Shown here: positions 34,295-45,608 of the stretch, in pieces
Numbering within the stretch: the first letter of the stretch is position 1
Layout of the letters: every line of letters begins with the position of its first letter
NCBI GenBank assembly: GCA_934045075.1
Contig: OW203734.1
Coordinates: 7,525,016-7,589,015 of the forward strand
Direction: 5' to 3'
Source: Yponomeuta sedellus
Taxonomy: Eukaryota; Arthropoda; Insecta; Lepidoptera; Yponomeutidae
DNA length: 64,000 nucleotides
Made by a program: the position numbers and the translations under genes
The notes under the pieces: generated by a model
Seen by the model: the letters and a program-made list of their open reading frames with translations, nothing else
Database searches by the model: none
What the model was told of the DNA's origin: nothing

Positions 34295-34589
34295 ATAATT
34301 TTGTTATTATACTATTTTTATTTTTAATGCACTAATCCGTGCTAAGGAAAATTTTTAAAAAACCTATTTAGACGTTAAAATTCCACCCATGCCGGGACTC
34401 GAACCTTCGACCTCTGGCTATCCGTGCCAGAATCCGTGTAAAGAGGTTCGAAATTTCACTGATGCCAGTTAGTCGCCCATTAGCTCAGTTGGATAGAGCG
34501 CTGGCACGGATAGCCAGAGTTCGCGGGTTCGAGTCCCGGCATGGGTGGAATTTTTAGCCTCTAAATAGGTTTTTTAATAATTTTGTTAT
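34295..34589. repeat. tRNA-unit SINE, foldback copy, 13-bp TSD
   Basis: The body is 34308-34576, flanked by 'ataattttgttat'. The left arm is minus-oriented and stops inside the tRNA-like region. The right arm is plus-oriented with a complete tRNA-like region. Outer ends are the A-rich tail on the left and 'aataggttttt' on the right. Confidence 0.9.
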
Positions 34590-34599
34590 GTAAATTCAA

Positions 34600-34725
34600 A
34601 TGTTATTCTGATTGTCAGCGATAACCTGTTTAAATGTAATTCAAATTATTATTTGTAAAAATGCCTCGTTTGTAAGCTGTTGGTTTTCCAATAAACAATA
34701 AAAACAAAACAAAACAAAATGACAC
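34600..34725 (+). repeat. LINE 3' tail
   Basis: 'ccaataaacaataaaaac' followed by (aaaac)n looks like a LINE terminus. No coding part is seen. Confidence 0.4.
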
Positions 34726-35560
34726 TGGTTTGGGTACTTTTTGTCATGCATTTATTAGCAAAGAGCATGATATTTGGTAGCTTCAACCTGCACCAGTAAA
34801 TTCACGCGACGTCAAAGTGATTCCCATCCCCAACCTTTGCCACAAACGGCAATAAAAAAAATTACACGCGGTGAGCGTAAATCGTTCCGAGCACTCGGGA
34901 CCGCCGGGCTGCAGCGATCCTAATCGCCCGTTAGGAAAAAACAAACTGTCCCGTCAAAAGGTCGGAGGCTTATTCCGTGAAGTTGTCACAGCTTGAGACG
35001 AAGCGTGACTGCAGTGCGTTTGCGAAAACCAAAGACATGACTCTCGTTTGGAACTTTGACACGTTACTCTGTCGGAAAAAAGGAAAACATATAGGTTTTC
35101 TCTACTAAATCGATGGTCGAATAGAAATACATTTACTCTTATTTAATGATACCGATGATAAAGACTGAAGATAGAAAATGTGGTGTGCGATTCTAGTATT
35201 GGCTATATCAAATTATGTCTGTAATTTAACCAAAAAAACTGACAGATTTTAAGAGTAAATTTACAGATTGTGAGACTATTTTGTATTAAGCCCGCCAATT
35301 GTACCTACAATCTTTACAGGTACAATGAAAAATTTAATAATAATATTTAATTTTAATTATTTAGGGTCACCAACAAAGTATACATTGACACATCCTATTA
35401 GTAACATTCAGCAAGGATATAACTTAATTCTACCTACCTTAATTCTACTACGAGAAATCTTAGGTTTATTCAGGTAGGAATCACTTTAACATACTGAAGC
35501 CTTCGCGAGAGAGCGGGCTTCGGTGGGAGTTATCAAATATGCACCAGTTAACCATTTCAA
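34726..35560. other. unique sequence
   Basis: 34790-34990 is GC-richer. No gene was recognised. Confidence 0.4.
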
Positions 35561-35826
35561 GAAGCGCTCGTAGCCTACTCGAAACGAGTGATTGGAATCA
35601 ATCGCTTGAGTTAGGCAACAACAGGCGTGGTCAGGTGCAGGATGGGTAACCGTCCCGCGACTACCGCCAGTGGTATTTTTCCAAGCGCTCCCATTCTTCG
35701 CCCGCCACTGGCTTACACTCCTCCACCAACCCGAACTTGGCCCCTGCCCCTGTGGTGAAGTATGGCCTAACCTTCCTGCCATGCCAGACCCATGCCCCAG
35801 CAGTGCGGACATACAAGGGTTGATAT
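35561..35826 (+). repeat. 5S-derived SINE with internal deletion
   Basis: The head retains the 5S-like 'aggatgggt' block and 'gactacc'. The middle segment ('ggcagtcgttaagccatg..') is deleted and the 3' end is intact to 'acaagggttgatat'. Confidence 0.8.
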
Positions 35827-36167
35827 CGACTATCGAACCATTTCTGCAGTAATACCGCCACATTGGGTCCTAATTTTTCTCCGATCCGGACCACATAAAG
35901 CCGCCGCGATGAAAAACGCACCAGGGCCGTATGAAGGGCCATTCGTACTTAGCGCGCGCCCGAACGAGTCCCCGGGCTGGCGGCCCGCGTTTGTGTTTTA
36001 TTGATATTTTAGCTGCGGAATGATTTCGGTGCCGTATGGCCCCTTGGGGACCGGGGCGTTAGTATTGATGGCTGGAGGCAGGGCAGAAGCTAGGACGAAG
36101 TTTTTGGTCTAAAAAATGTTTTGACACAGAATATTATTATTGTTCAAATTCTCATTGCACCAAGTAG
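35827..36167. other. unique, GC-rich at 35880-36060
   Basis: No gene was recognised. Confidence 0.4.
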
Positions 36168-36341
36168 AACCGGCACCACTGGTTTAACGTGCCTTGTAAA
36201 GCACGGAAGCGTTCGGAAAAAATGCCATTAGTGGTAGTCACGGGATGGTCATCCATCCAGCACCTGACCGTGCCTGTTGTTACTTAATCTTGGTGATGGA
36301 TTCCCATTTCGCGGTTCCACTAGGCCACGAGCGTTGTGCTT
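36168..36341 (-). repeat. 5S-derived SINE, head only
   Basis: The minus strand carries the 5S-like head and the 'agtggcatttttccgaacgc' block as far as 'gttggtgccgg'-like sequence. The 3' body is missing. Confidence 0.75.
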
Positions 36342-37163
36342 TTATAGAAAAAATAAAAATGTCTAGAAATATATGCAGTACTTCGAGAATAAGTTTAGGA
36401 TTTACTTATGTATCAATCAAGAAACCGGGGGTTAAATTGCTAGAGTGTTACAAAGTGAGCTGAGTCGTGGTACCAGGGAGCTAGGATAGCACACGCTAGT
36501 ATATAAAAACGTGGCTTCAATACATCTTTATATTCCTTTCCTTGTCGATTTGCGTCTTTCACAGACGATACCAGCCCTTCAAAAATCAAGCAGTTTTTTT
36601 TCCTTGCCTTCCCTAACTCCACCCCTGTGTAAAACTCAGAGACATATCAGTGATCGAAACCAGCCATATTCCAGCGCCGTCCTCTCCATCAGCTTCTGAA
36701 ACATTCACGATAATATCGCTTTAAATGGCTTTTCTGGTGAACCCTATTACAGTAGCTTTAGTTAGAAGTCGTGACTACCAGGAGAATTTTCTTTTGAAGG
36801 GACTTGTGTAGGAGCATGTAGTAAAAATCCACTTATGTTACGTTTATGGGCCCTTCCGATTTAGAGCTTTTTGGAGTAGAATTGTTGGTTTTTTGTGATC
36901 GTAATGATAGAATGATTTTAGTTTTGTCAGTCGATCAGTTTAGATGATTTAACAGTCACATGTTGAACGTATGTTTGGCTTTAAATATTTTATTACAGGG
37001 TTATACTTATGTATATATTCATGTATTGTATATAATATATTTTTTCTCATTTTAAATATTCTTGTTTCATGTATCGTATTGGGTTATTTAATTATATTGT
37101 GAACTATTTCGTTAAAATTTATATTAAATCAAATTTATATTACATTTAAATTGTTTTACTATA
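36342..37163. other. unique AT-rich sequence
   Basis: Nothing was recognised. Confidence 0.4.
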
Positions 37164-37165
37164 TA

Positions 37166-37777
37166 CAGGGTGTCTCATTCAAATCGGTCAGTATGGGAAA
37201 GTCTGAAACTATAAGACATACGAAGATATGTTCTGAGGAACCATGTCATCGATTTTAATAACAAGAAAAACTGCATTCATACATTTTAAAAAACATCTGT
37301 ACTCCGTTCGGGAATCGAACCCGGTGGTTTAAAAAAAAAAAACCTACACTATTTCTATTTAGATATAGATTGTGTAAGTCTTAAGCAGTAAATGTCTGTA
37401 TGAAACATGATCTCTAAAATAAATAAAATGCATTGTTTTCACATACTTTAATTTATTTTAGTAGGTGCTCGAAGTGACCGCCGCCTTTTTCAATACAATA
37501 TTCAACACGTTTAGATAACGATCTTAATCTTTAAATAAGTATCTACATATTTATTTTAAGTGGGCTTTTCAACTGATTGTTAGTGTTTGATTAATAGAAG
37601 TTTTTTTTTTCAAAACAACCGGGTTAGATTCCCGAACGGAGTACAGATGTTTTCAAAAATTTATGAATGCAGTTTTTCTTGTTATTAAAATCGATGACAT
37701 GGTTTCTCAGAACAGATCTTCGTATGTCTTATAGTTTCAGACTTTCCCATACTGACCGATTTGAATGAGACACTCTG
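37166..37777 (-). mobile_element. mariner relic with ~185-bp inverted repeats
   Basis: It is flanked by TA, with ends 'cagggtgtctcattcaaatc' (left) and its inverse (right); the two ~185-bp arms are about 93% alike by eye. On the minus strand, 37453-37530 encodes 'RVEYCIEKGGGHFEHLLK' and a stop, the typical C-terminus of a mariner/Tc1-type transposase. The rest of the transposase is missing. Each arm contains a B-box-like 'gggttcgattccc' (one base changed in the right arm). Confidence 0.8.
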
Positions 37778-37941
37778 TATATTTAAAAACCTATTTAGAG
37801 GCTAAAAATTTCACCCATGCCGGGATTCGAACCCGCAACCTCTGGCTATCCGTACCAGTAGCCTCTAAATAGGTTTTTAAATTTGTTCCTTAGCACGGGT
37901 TAGTGCATTAAAAATAAAAATAGTGTACACTCTGTATATTT
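37770..37941 (+). repeat. tRNA-unit SINE, short foldback copy, 15-bp TSD
   Basis: The body is 37785-37926, flanked by 'acactctgtatattt', which includes the end of the mariner. The left arm is minus-oriented and stops in the anticodon arm. The right arm is only the 3' end, from 'tagcctctaaatagg' to the A-rich tail. Confidence 0.9.
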
Positions 37942-37942
37942 A

Positions 37943-38090
37943 TTTGTAGGTGTAGGAGCCCCAGGTTCGATCCCGAGTGCGGGCATGTACCAATGACTTT
38001 GTTTGATTTCAAAGTTAAGTGTATTTGCGAATTTGTAGTCGCAATACCACACGCTAACAGTGAAGGAAAACATCGTGAGGAAACCCGCGG
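37943..38090 (+). repeat. tRNA-headed SINE fragment
   Basis: 'caggttcgatcccgag' (B-box-like) is followed by 'gtaccaatgactttg' and 'gaaggaaaacatcgtgagg'. Confidence 0.7.
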
Positions 38091-38545
38091 CTTGGTTGCC
38101 TCCGCACGTATTGACTAGTCTTTCCTGTGGGCTAGGACGACTAAGCTGTCAGGATGGTATAGGTGCTGGGCAAGCCTACACCATCTATAAAACCATGTCC
38201 CAGGCACTACAGCGTCGGAGTGGTCCCTTCACCAATCTATTGTGAGTGAAGATACCACTGGACGCTGTATAAATCATCTCATTAAGTAGATGCAAAAGAG
38301 GCCAATATATATATATATTTGTAGGTGTACGATAACTTATTACATAGGTATTTGTTCATGCTTCTTATTCGTTAGTCACCGGCAGAATACCAGCGTTACA
38401 GAAAGTTGTCATTCTGTTACACATGCTGAGCTGGGTCCTTTTCACCAACGCAGTACATTGGCACGGTATTTACATGATTTGTTTTGTGATTGCTTTTAAT
38501 TGCTCTTTTATATTGTGCAAATTTAGGGACCGCAAGTTGTTTTTT
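38091..38545. other. unassigned
   Basis: Nothing was recognised. Confidence 0.35.
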
Positions 38546-38863
38546 GAAGCGCTCGTGGCTTAGGCGAACCGAGTGATTAGAATCAGTCACTGAGTAAAGC
38601 ACCAACAGGCGCAGTCAGGTCCAGGATGGGTGACCGTCCCGTCTACCGCTGGTGGCATTTTTACGAGAGCTTCTTTTACGTTAAGCCATGTCGGAGGCGT
38701 TATGGGTGGTTTGATAACTTCTGACAGTAAGGCCTGCCACTGTCTTACAATCCTCCACCAACCCGGACTCGGCCCCCGTGGTGGAGTATGGCCTAACCTT
38801 CCTGCGATGCAGGAATAGACCTGTCCCCACTGCTGAGGCAGTGGGGACATACAAGGGTTGATA
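38546..38863 (+). repeat. 5S-derived SINE, near full length
   Basis: The head includes 'gcgcagtcagg' and 'ggatgggtgaccg', the best match here to the 5S internal control region. A short inverted duplication sits near the 3' end ('ccccactgctgaggcagtgg'). Confidence 0.85.
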
Positions 38864-38945
38864 ATATGTTGTTTTCTAGCTTTAAGTATCATGGTACTGT
38901 GTAATTTGTGAATAAAACGTTTTCTATTCTATTCTATCTGTGGGG
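38864..38945 (+). repeat. LINE 3' tail
   Basis: 'gtgaataaaacgttttc' plus tattctattctat looks like a LINE terminus. Confidence 0.4.
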
Positions 38946-39670
38946 CTGTGCTTTTATCAGGTACAGTAAGCACATCGATCGTGTATCGATGTACTACTTA
39001 CGGGCGACTTTTCCGGCTAAAATATATAGGCCCTGTTGTTGACTGTACCTCGTCTTGTTTGTGTTGTGTTTGTGACGACGTGATAACTCAAATATTGACA
39101 AATGGTTCTACATTTTAAGGCGTCAGTTTAAGCCAATTTCTATGTCACTTTTTTGTACCACATGTCTTATCGACAGGTTGTATGATGAAAGTATCCGTCG
39201 AAAAAAAAAATAACACTCTTATTTATTTTTAACACGGTCTCTCCTCCTTCCTGTTATGTTTAACTTTTACAGCAAGGTCTCTATTGAAGTCAACATACTG
39301 TTAGCTTATATTAAATCTGGTTAATAGAAATATATGGTGATGAAATCTTGCCAAATGCAAATGCAAAAAAAACAAAATCAAAGCCTATCTCCGAGACAAT
39401 GCTCTACAATATCGCCGACACTGCGCGAGCGCATCTATCAGTCTAATCTACTAAGGGTGCGCGCGCATAAATCGGCGCGGGCGCAGCATAAAGCCTTCGG
39501 GCGCAGTGTCGTACAAGAATGCCCACTCAGCCGCGATAGTGAGACAACGGCCTTATCTCTTGGTGACAAATACTGGTTGGAGCTTCGCGCTGCCTTCGCT
39601 GGAATGAGGTGCGAATTGTTGCAACCGAATAATAGTTATTTGTGTTCTGTGAAACCTTTTCGACGGTTAA
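38946..39670. other. unique sequence
   Basis: 39410-39615 is GC-rich and non-repetitive here. The long open frame across it runs on into a SINE and is not called. Confidence 0.4.
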
Positions 39671-39674
39671 TACA

Positions 39675-39880
39675 TCGACGACCTCTGTGGCGTAGCGGTA
39701 CCTACCATGCAAGAGGTCCCGGGTTCGAATCCCGGCTGGAAAACAAAAAAAAAACCCAGGTCTTGGATGTTTACATGTTTGTGATGTCGCTGTTTCTGGT
39801 TCCCACGATACAGGGTATCCTAGTGTGGGGCCAGAAGCAATGTATGTGCCTGTGTGTAAATGTTATGTTATGTTAATAGA
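39675..39880 (+). repeat. tRNA-Gly-like SINE
   Basis: The head 'gacctctgtggcgtagcgg' has an internal deletion before 'ctaccatgcaagaggtc'. B box GGTTCGAATCC is followed by an A-run, and the tail is gttatgttatgtta. Confidence 0.8.
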
Positions 39881-39984
39881 TCTTGATTATGCAGAATTAG
39901 GTAGACGAAACAAAACTACGTAAATTAATTGGATTGCTAATAATTTACATAAATTTACAACGATTGTGGATCAAGGTAGAAAAT

Positions 39985-40051
39985 AAATACATACATACAT
40001 ACATACATACATACATACATACATACATACATACATACATACATACATACA

Positions 40052-40083
<32 letters not shown>
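39985..40083. repeat. (ACAT)n microsatellite
   Basis: About 24 copies directly abut the 3' end of a minus-strand LINE fragment. Confidence 0.95.
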
Positions 40084-40085
<2 letters not shown>

Positions 40086-40200
40086 ACCTCACGCCTCTAT
40101 TTCAGAGGGGTAGGCAGAGACCGGGGACTGCCACGTGCCACGATCCTGACAGATCACCTTCGCTTTATCAACGTTCATAAGTATTTCTTCAGCAGCTATG
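40084..40200 (-). pseudogene. LINE C-terminal fragment
   Basis: The minus frame 'LMNVDKAKVICQDRGTWQSP' then 'VSAYPSEIEA' and a stop precedes a TATG-type tail. It is the same C-terminus as 58738-58985. Confidence 0.65.
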
Positions 40201-41501
40201 AAAAAAAGCTGCATTTTATGCTTTCGTTCAAAATTAGCCATTACATCTTTAGAGAGGGTTTCAAAGGGACTTGAAATTCTTACAAAAGCTGACAATCTAA
40301 ATAATCATTACTGTAGGTGCAATCTTTGGAGCAATCGCGTTATGGAGCAATCTTTGTTCCTAAGGGCTGTAAGTGTTGCTGCAGCGGTTAAATTAGTTTA
40401 TTTTAATCCCACTATTACTGTGCGATATGGCTAGCTTCCATTACAAATATAAGTTCCTTTTCTTCACAATTACTACGACACGAGGGCAATGACCCCGCTT
40501 TTCCAGCACAAATAAACCTAAATATTTCCTAATCTATTAAAGATATTGGCCTCATCTTTTTTTATTTAATGCAGTATTAAATTTCTAACAATATGAGTTG
40601 TAAAAAACACACCCTCTTTATACAATACAAAAAAAATTGTTACTAAACGTAGGATTATCGGCAGTTATCATGGTTTTATATTTTCTTTGATAATGATATT
40701 TTAACTAATTCCCTTTCGATTAAGATATTAATCATTGCAATCGGGTCATCCGTTAGCTTGTCAGAATTTTTCAAAGTGTTTTTCAAAAAAATGGCGCCCT
40801 CTCTGTTCGTAAGGGGTAAACTTGTGTCGTAAGGGGTAAACTTGGTCAAATCGCTTATTTTTGTCCCTACTATCACTGTGAAAAACGGCTAGCTTTCATC
40901 ATAAAATGCAGATTTTCGGTAAAAAAGTGCCGTAGCTGCTAGGACTAAACTTAATACGGTGTGTGTACGTTAAGGCCATGCATGCGTAGCATTCGTAGCG
41001 CGGAACACTGTAGTACGGCCTCGTATCATACTCTGTTGACGCCTACAATGTACGTAACTCAAACTTGCCCAAATCTTGCTTGCCTATCCTTTTTATTTTT
41101 TCTTGCAAGTTTGGCATGAAAGTAGTGACTGCCCATTTCAATTGAAATTGCTTTCAAATACAAAACAAATGTATTGTGGTCGTGTTGGCAGAATTTACAA
41201 TTTTCTTCGTCTCAAAAAGTGATGGGTCGCCAGAATTGTAACAAAATCTCCATTTTGGTTTTGGTACGAGTAATACTCGGGTGCTGGATGGCGTTATTAT
41301 CATTCGAATTTAGACGTAAAAAATGTACCAACATTGCAATCACTTATCGAGACTTGCAGCGAATTGGTTGCAACTTTTGCGACACGACAAAAACTAGTTT
41401 GCCACGTCTCATGACTAGCAATTTCAATAAGAACATTTTGAAGTTATCCGTGTCATCATAGTAAGAATAGTTTTTATTAACAATTATAATTTCCCTTTTC
41501 G
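40201..41501. other. unique sequence
   Basis: No gene was recognised. 'aaggggtaaacttg' occurs twice near 40810-40855. Confidence 0.4.
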
Positions 41502-41550
41502 GACAGTCTGTCAGTTCTGTTACGCCGTGTAACAGAACTGACAGATTGTC
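41502..41550. repeat. 22-bp hairpin
   Basis: 41502-41523 and 41529-41550 are inverted repeats with one mismatch and a 5-base loop (gccgt). Confidence 0.9.
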
Positions 41551-41589
41551 AGCAAAGTTATGTTAGCGAAGAGCAACAGAATTAGAATA

Positions 41590-42360
41590 AAAAAGTGCAA
41601 TTTCACAGCACAACTGCAGAAGTATTGAACGGATTTAGGGAAATTTCCTCCAGGTGCAAGTGAGGTGCTAATGAATTACCATTAACAGGTCCGCCAATAG
41701 CGTCGTAGAAGCTCGTGTTTGCGTGGGGCATAAGGAGGTGTTTTCTGAAAAAAACAGCCCACTATTTCACAAAATAACTGCAGAAAATTTCTGCAGTTAT
41801 TTTCAGTCAGAAATCTCCCTTCAATTCTAGTGACGTGTTATCAAATTACAATTTACAGTCCGCCGATAGCGTCGTAGAAGCTCGTGTTCGCGGACTGCCT
41901 GTTTGTTGGTCCGCTGTATTGGCTGGCGAAATGGTTTGCCCTTTGTAAGGTTTCAGGTATAGCTTTAAGCATTTGATTGTTTCTTTATACGCCTATTAGT
42001 GGACAACAAAACGTCGTGATGAAACCTGAACGCTTGAGGTGCTGATATGCCTATCCATTGTGATTGTTCACATACACTCTCTCTGATAGAAAGAGACTAC
42101 TCTTGAGTAGGCTGTGTAATGCTGTGGGGCATATGGGACTGCTTTATGAAAAAAATGCACCATTTCACGGAACAACTGCAGAAGTATTGGTCGCACGGCT
42201 TTAGGGAAATCTCCCCACAGTGCAAGTGACGTGTTATCGAATTACGATTTACAGTCCACCGATAGCGGCGTAGAAGCTCGTGTTCGCGGACTGCCTGTGT
42301 CGGTCCGCTGTATCGTCTGGCCGATTGTTTTGCCTTTCGTAGGCTTTCAGATATTGATTT
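41590..42360. repeat. three degenerate tandem copies, split by a SINE
   Basis: Blocks 'aactgcagaa', 'gggaaat(t/c)tcc', 'gtgttatc(g/a)aattac', 'gatagcg(t/g)cgtagaagctc' and 'gcggactgcctgt' recur in order near 41610-41735, 41770-41965 and 42160-42360. A SINE body piece (about 41975-42115, with 'gtcgtgatgaaacctgaac') separates copies two and three. Copy two contains a 16-bp palindromic arm pair at 41771-41803. Confidence 0.8.
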
Positions 42361-42915
42361 GGTTTTGTGTATTAATATCTTACCTAGATTGTGCAGATAG
42401 GTAGAGAATACTTACTGAACAATTAAGTACACTGTTTAGAATAGAAGTGTGATTTTGGCAACACTGTACTTGACAGTTGTCGATGAGTCTGTGCACACTT
42501 GGATCCCTTGTTTTTTGGAAAGCGTGGAGCGTTTCTCTTGGCCCAAATTGGTGTGGCAATTAGATTGCCGGGCTTGTATCTTCGTATGAAGTGTATGATA
42601 AAGTCCAGGGAAGGTTCCCGAGTTAAAAGTGTTGATAATACCTTTGGTTTTGGGCGACGGATCGCCCAAAATAGTGGACAAATAAAAATCGTGAAAGTGC
42701 ACTGCAGGTACGTATCTTTCTGGGGAAAGAGTTCTTGGGGGTAGACGGGGAAGTCTAGGGATCCCCAAACCTCAGTGCACCCACCCCGGAGGCGCCGGCT
42801 GCCAAGTCGAGAGGCGTCGACGCAGATAGAATTGAATTTGTAAGTGCCTTGTTTTTATTTGTTTTTAAGTATTAGTATTTAAGTGGGTCCTTTACCCAAC
42901 ATACACAAAAAAGGA
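42361..42915. other. unique sequence
   Basis: A frame open at 42499-42744 ends in a region with a possible donor site ('ctgcaggtacgt'). It shows no recognisable domain and I do not call it. Confidence 0.3.
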
Positions 42916-43122
42916 AATAACATAACATTTACATCCAAGCACATACATTGGTTCTGACCCCACACTAGGATACCCTGTATCGTGGGAACCAGAAACAACG
43001 ACATCACAAACATGTAAACATCCAAGACCTGGGCTTTTTTTTGTCCCCAGCTGGGATCCGGATCCGGGACCTCTTGCATGGTAGGCAGACGCGCTACCGC
43101 TACGCCACAGAGGTCGTCAAAT
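42916..43122 (-). repeat. tRNA-Gly-like SINE, near full length
   Basis: On the minus strand the tRNA-like head starts 'gacctctgtggcgtagcgg' and continues 'gcgcgtctgcctaccatgc'. Its B box is mutated (GGATCCGGATCC). Then come an A-run, 'cccaggtcttggatgttt', 'ggtatcctagtgtggggtc' and a (gttat)n tail. Confidence 0.8.
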
Positions 43123-43924
43123 TACACAGATGTTTCTTAATTTAAGTGTACAGAATGCGGCCTCATAACTAAAAGTTATATCCTTCAGAGTATCGTCGAA
43201 TGGACTAGATTACTACATTGAAGAGAGGAAGTTGATGTGTGCATGTGTGCAGTAGATCATTGGATTAAAGAGTAAATAATAACAAAGCATGTAGCAAACA
43301 TGTAACAAAGATAGATAATGTGAAAAGCGTAGTCATCCCATGGGGTTACCTGTAGTACCAACACTAAATATAGGTAAACTTCAAAGACGTACGGAAAGAG
43401 TTGCCCTGTCGCTTCCAGCTCACATAAACTACCATAAGTAGGAGAGCGTGACATGTCAATACAGTATTAGGTAGCACTGGAGTAATTGGCTACTACATCC
43501 CAGTTACTACATCTCCTAATCCCAGTTGGCTACTACATGGCAAAGATTTGCTCACGTACCTCCCTAGCCATCACCTGTGTGTCATACAACATATATGACA
43601 TGGCCCGAAACAGAGAGATAATAGGAACTGCAGTGTGGGGCACCATAGATTCATCAATTTGTAATAACTCAACAATCATTGCATGTGAGGGATAACAAAC
43701 AATAAGTAAATATCAAAGGTTCCACTCAACAACCAAGAAATTAAAACACCTTAAACGAATGAAGAGTAATATTATGCCAAGACAGAATGGCTTTTACGTC
43801 GACTACAAAAGGTAATATTATATAGTGGTAATAAGTACATAGTTTATTTAAAAAAAAAAGATGTTTGACAGTAAAATATCACCTCACCGTTTGAGACTAC
43901 CCCCACTTGAGCTGAAGAAGAACC
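43123..43924. other. unique sequence
   Basis: Nothing was recognised. Confidence 0.4.
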
Positions 43925-44023
43925 AATTGAGCTCAATTGGTAGAGCGCTGGCACGGATAGCCAGAGGTTGCGGGTTCGAATCCCGGCATGGGTGAAATTT
44001 TTAGCCTCTAAATAGGTTTTTAA
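43925..44023 (+). repeat. tRNA-unit SINE, 5'-truncated
   Basis: It starts inside the D arm ('gagctcaattggtagagcg') and runs to 'aataggtttttaaa'. No TSD was identified. Confidence 0.7.
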
Positions 44024-44294
44024 ATCATGTTCTGCCTCATAAAAAACTGGATGTCTATACTGAATGTCATTTTACTAACAGCCTATGGATTGTTATTTAT
44101 CCGAAATAAAGCAATAAAATACAATGCAATAAAAAAAACATAACCATACTTTAAGATAAGATAATTGTTTATTTGAACTAAATTTGTTACAATATGATTG
44201 TGCCCTGACTCCTGAACTAGGCCGGATCCAGTGCTGTCCCAATAGGTATGATATCACAAGCTTTAGCGTCTGCTCTGTAATAATCTCACTTTTT
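44024..44294. other. unassigned, probable LINE tail on minus strand
   Basis: 'aagataagataattgtttattt' at 44150-44175 looks like a reversed LINE terminus. Confidence 0.35.
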
Positions 44295-44812
44295 AGGGTT
44301 CCGTACCTCAAAAGGAAAAAATGGAACCCTTATAGGATCACTTTGTTGTCCGTCTGTCCGTCCGTCCGTCTGTCAAGACCCTTTTTCTCAGGAACGCGTG
44401 GAGGTATGAAGCTGAAATTTATATCAATTACTCAGGTCTACTGTCCCTTGAAGCTGTGAAAAAATCAAACTTCTAAGCCAACGCAATCAAAAGATACAGC
44501 CGTTTATGCCGCAAATTTTCGACACTTGCAAGGGAATCAAAACCTACAGGGTGCTTCCCGTGAACTCAGAATCTTGAAATTTGGTACGAAGCATCGTCTT
44601 ATAGCATAGATAAAGGAAAAATTACGAAAACCATAAATTTTTAGTTACATCTCATAATATATTTTTTTTTAATAATTTTAAACTTACTACCCATTTCCTC
44701 ATAAACGCGTAGAGGTATTAAATTGAAATTCATACCAAATACTCAGGTCTATAATACAGGTTTGTACGGAACCCTCGGTGCGCGAGTCTGACTCGCACTT
44801 GGCCGGTTTTTT
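44295..44812. repeat. 'ggttccgtacc' repeat, full length
   Basis: It begins 'agggttccgtacctc', has a (gtcc)n stretch at 44345-44375 and ends 'tacggaaccctcggtgcgcg', a hairpin-forming 'gcgagtctgactcgc' and a T-run. The two ends share inverted 'ggttccgtac'. Such elements are abundant in moths. The class is not settled here. Confidence 0.6.
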
Positions 44813-45085
44813 ACTCCTCCCTACCTCTCGCTAACCTGCCAAAGCACTCCCGGAAGTGCAATTTACAGCCAAAGTTAGACCTCGCCATGAAAACGAGAAA
44901 AAATATTAAATACCGGCCAGTTATTTCCCAATTTACCTGGGCGCGGGTAGCCGGTGGCGTTATGGACGCATTTTTTCCCAATTTCACTTTGCGAACGCCT
45001 CCGTAGGGCTGTTTGTTTACGGTAATGGCCGGCGAGATAAGAAATTGATAAAGGGAACGGGAGATGGCTGGGTCTCGGGTTCGAT
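44813..45085. other. unique sequence
   Basis: Nothing was recognised. Confidence 0.4.
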
Positions 45086-45434
45086 ATCAACCCTTTTACG
45101 ACCCCACTGCTGGGGCACGTGTCTCTTCCTGCATCGCAGAAAGGTTAGGCCATGCTCCACCACGGGGGCCAACTCCGGTTGGTGGAAGATTGTAAGACAG
45201 TGGCGGGCCTTACTGTCAGAAGTTATCAAGCCGCCTCTGACATGGCTTAACGACTGCCTTTACATGAGAGCCGGAACCAACGGCTTAACGTTCCTTACAA
45301 AGCACGGAAGCGCTCGGCCAAAATACCACTATCGATAGTCACGGGACGGTCACCCATCCTGCACCCGACCGCGCCTGTTGCGCTTAACTCAAGTGATTGA
45401 TTCCAATCACTTGGTTCGGCTAGGCCTCGGGTGT
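45086..45434 (-). repeat. 5S-derived SINE, full length
   Basis: On the minus strand it runs from the head ('gattggaatcaatcacttg', then the 5S-like block) to 'acaagggttgatatcga'-type sequence. It is head-to-head with 45609-45969. Confidence 0.85.
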
Positions 45435-45489
45435 TTTGTCAACATGCAACGCGTACCTTCAACGCTATAGCCAGAAGAGCACACTTTCC

Positions 45490-45605
45490 CCCGGTTTCTG
45501 GTACACTAACTAGCCGTTAATCTACTGTTAAGAGCTGTCAGTTGGCCAAAGTGCATACAGAAAAATCATTTGTCAGCTGTTAACCGTAGATTAACAGATT
45601 AAAAG
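45490..45605. mobile_element. MITE-like foldback
   Basis: 'gttaatctactgttaagagc' and '..gttaaccgtagattaac' are imperfect inverted repeats about 60 bp apart. A related half lies at 59920-59975. Confidence 0.6.
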
Positions 45606-45608
45606 ATT

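Noticed and set aside
39334..39876. 180-codon open frame
   Set aside because: Its second half is a tRNA-headed SINE and the first half has no protein signature.
42499..42744. Possible exon ending at a gtacgt donor
   Set aside because: No acceptor, no domain and no partner exon could be identified.
44345..44375. Separate (GTCC)n microsatellite
   Set aside because: It is an internal part of the 44295-44812 repeat.
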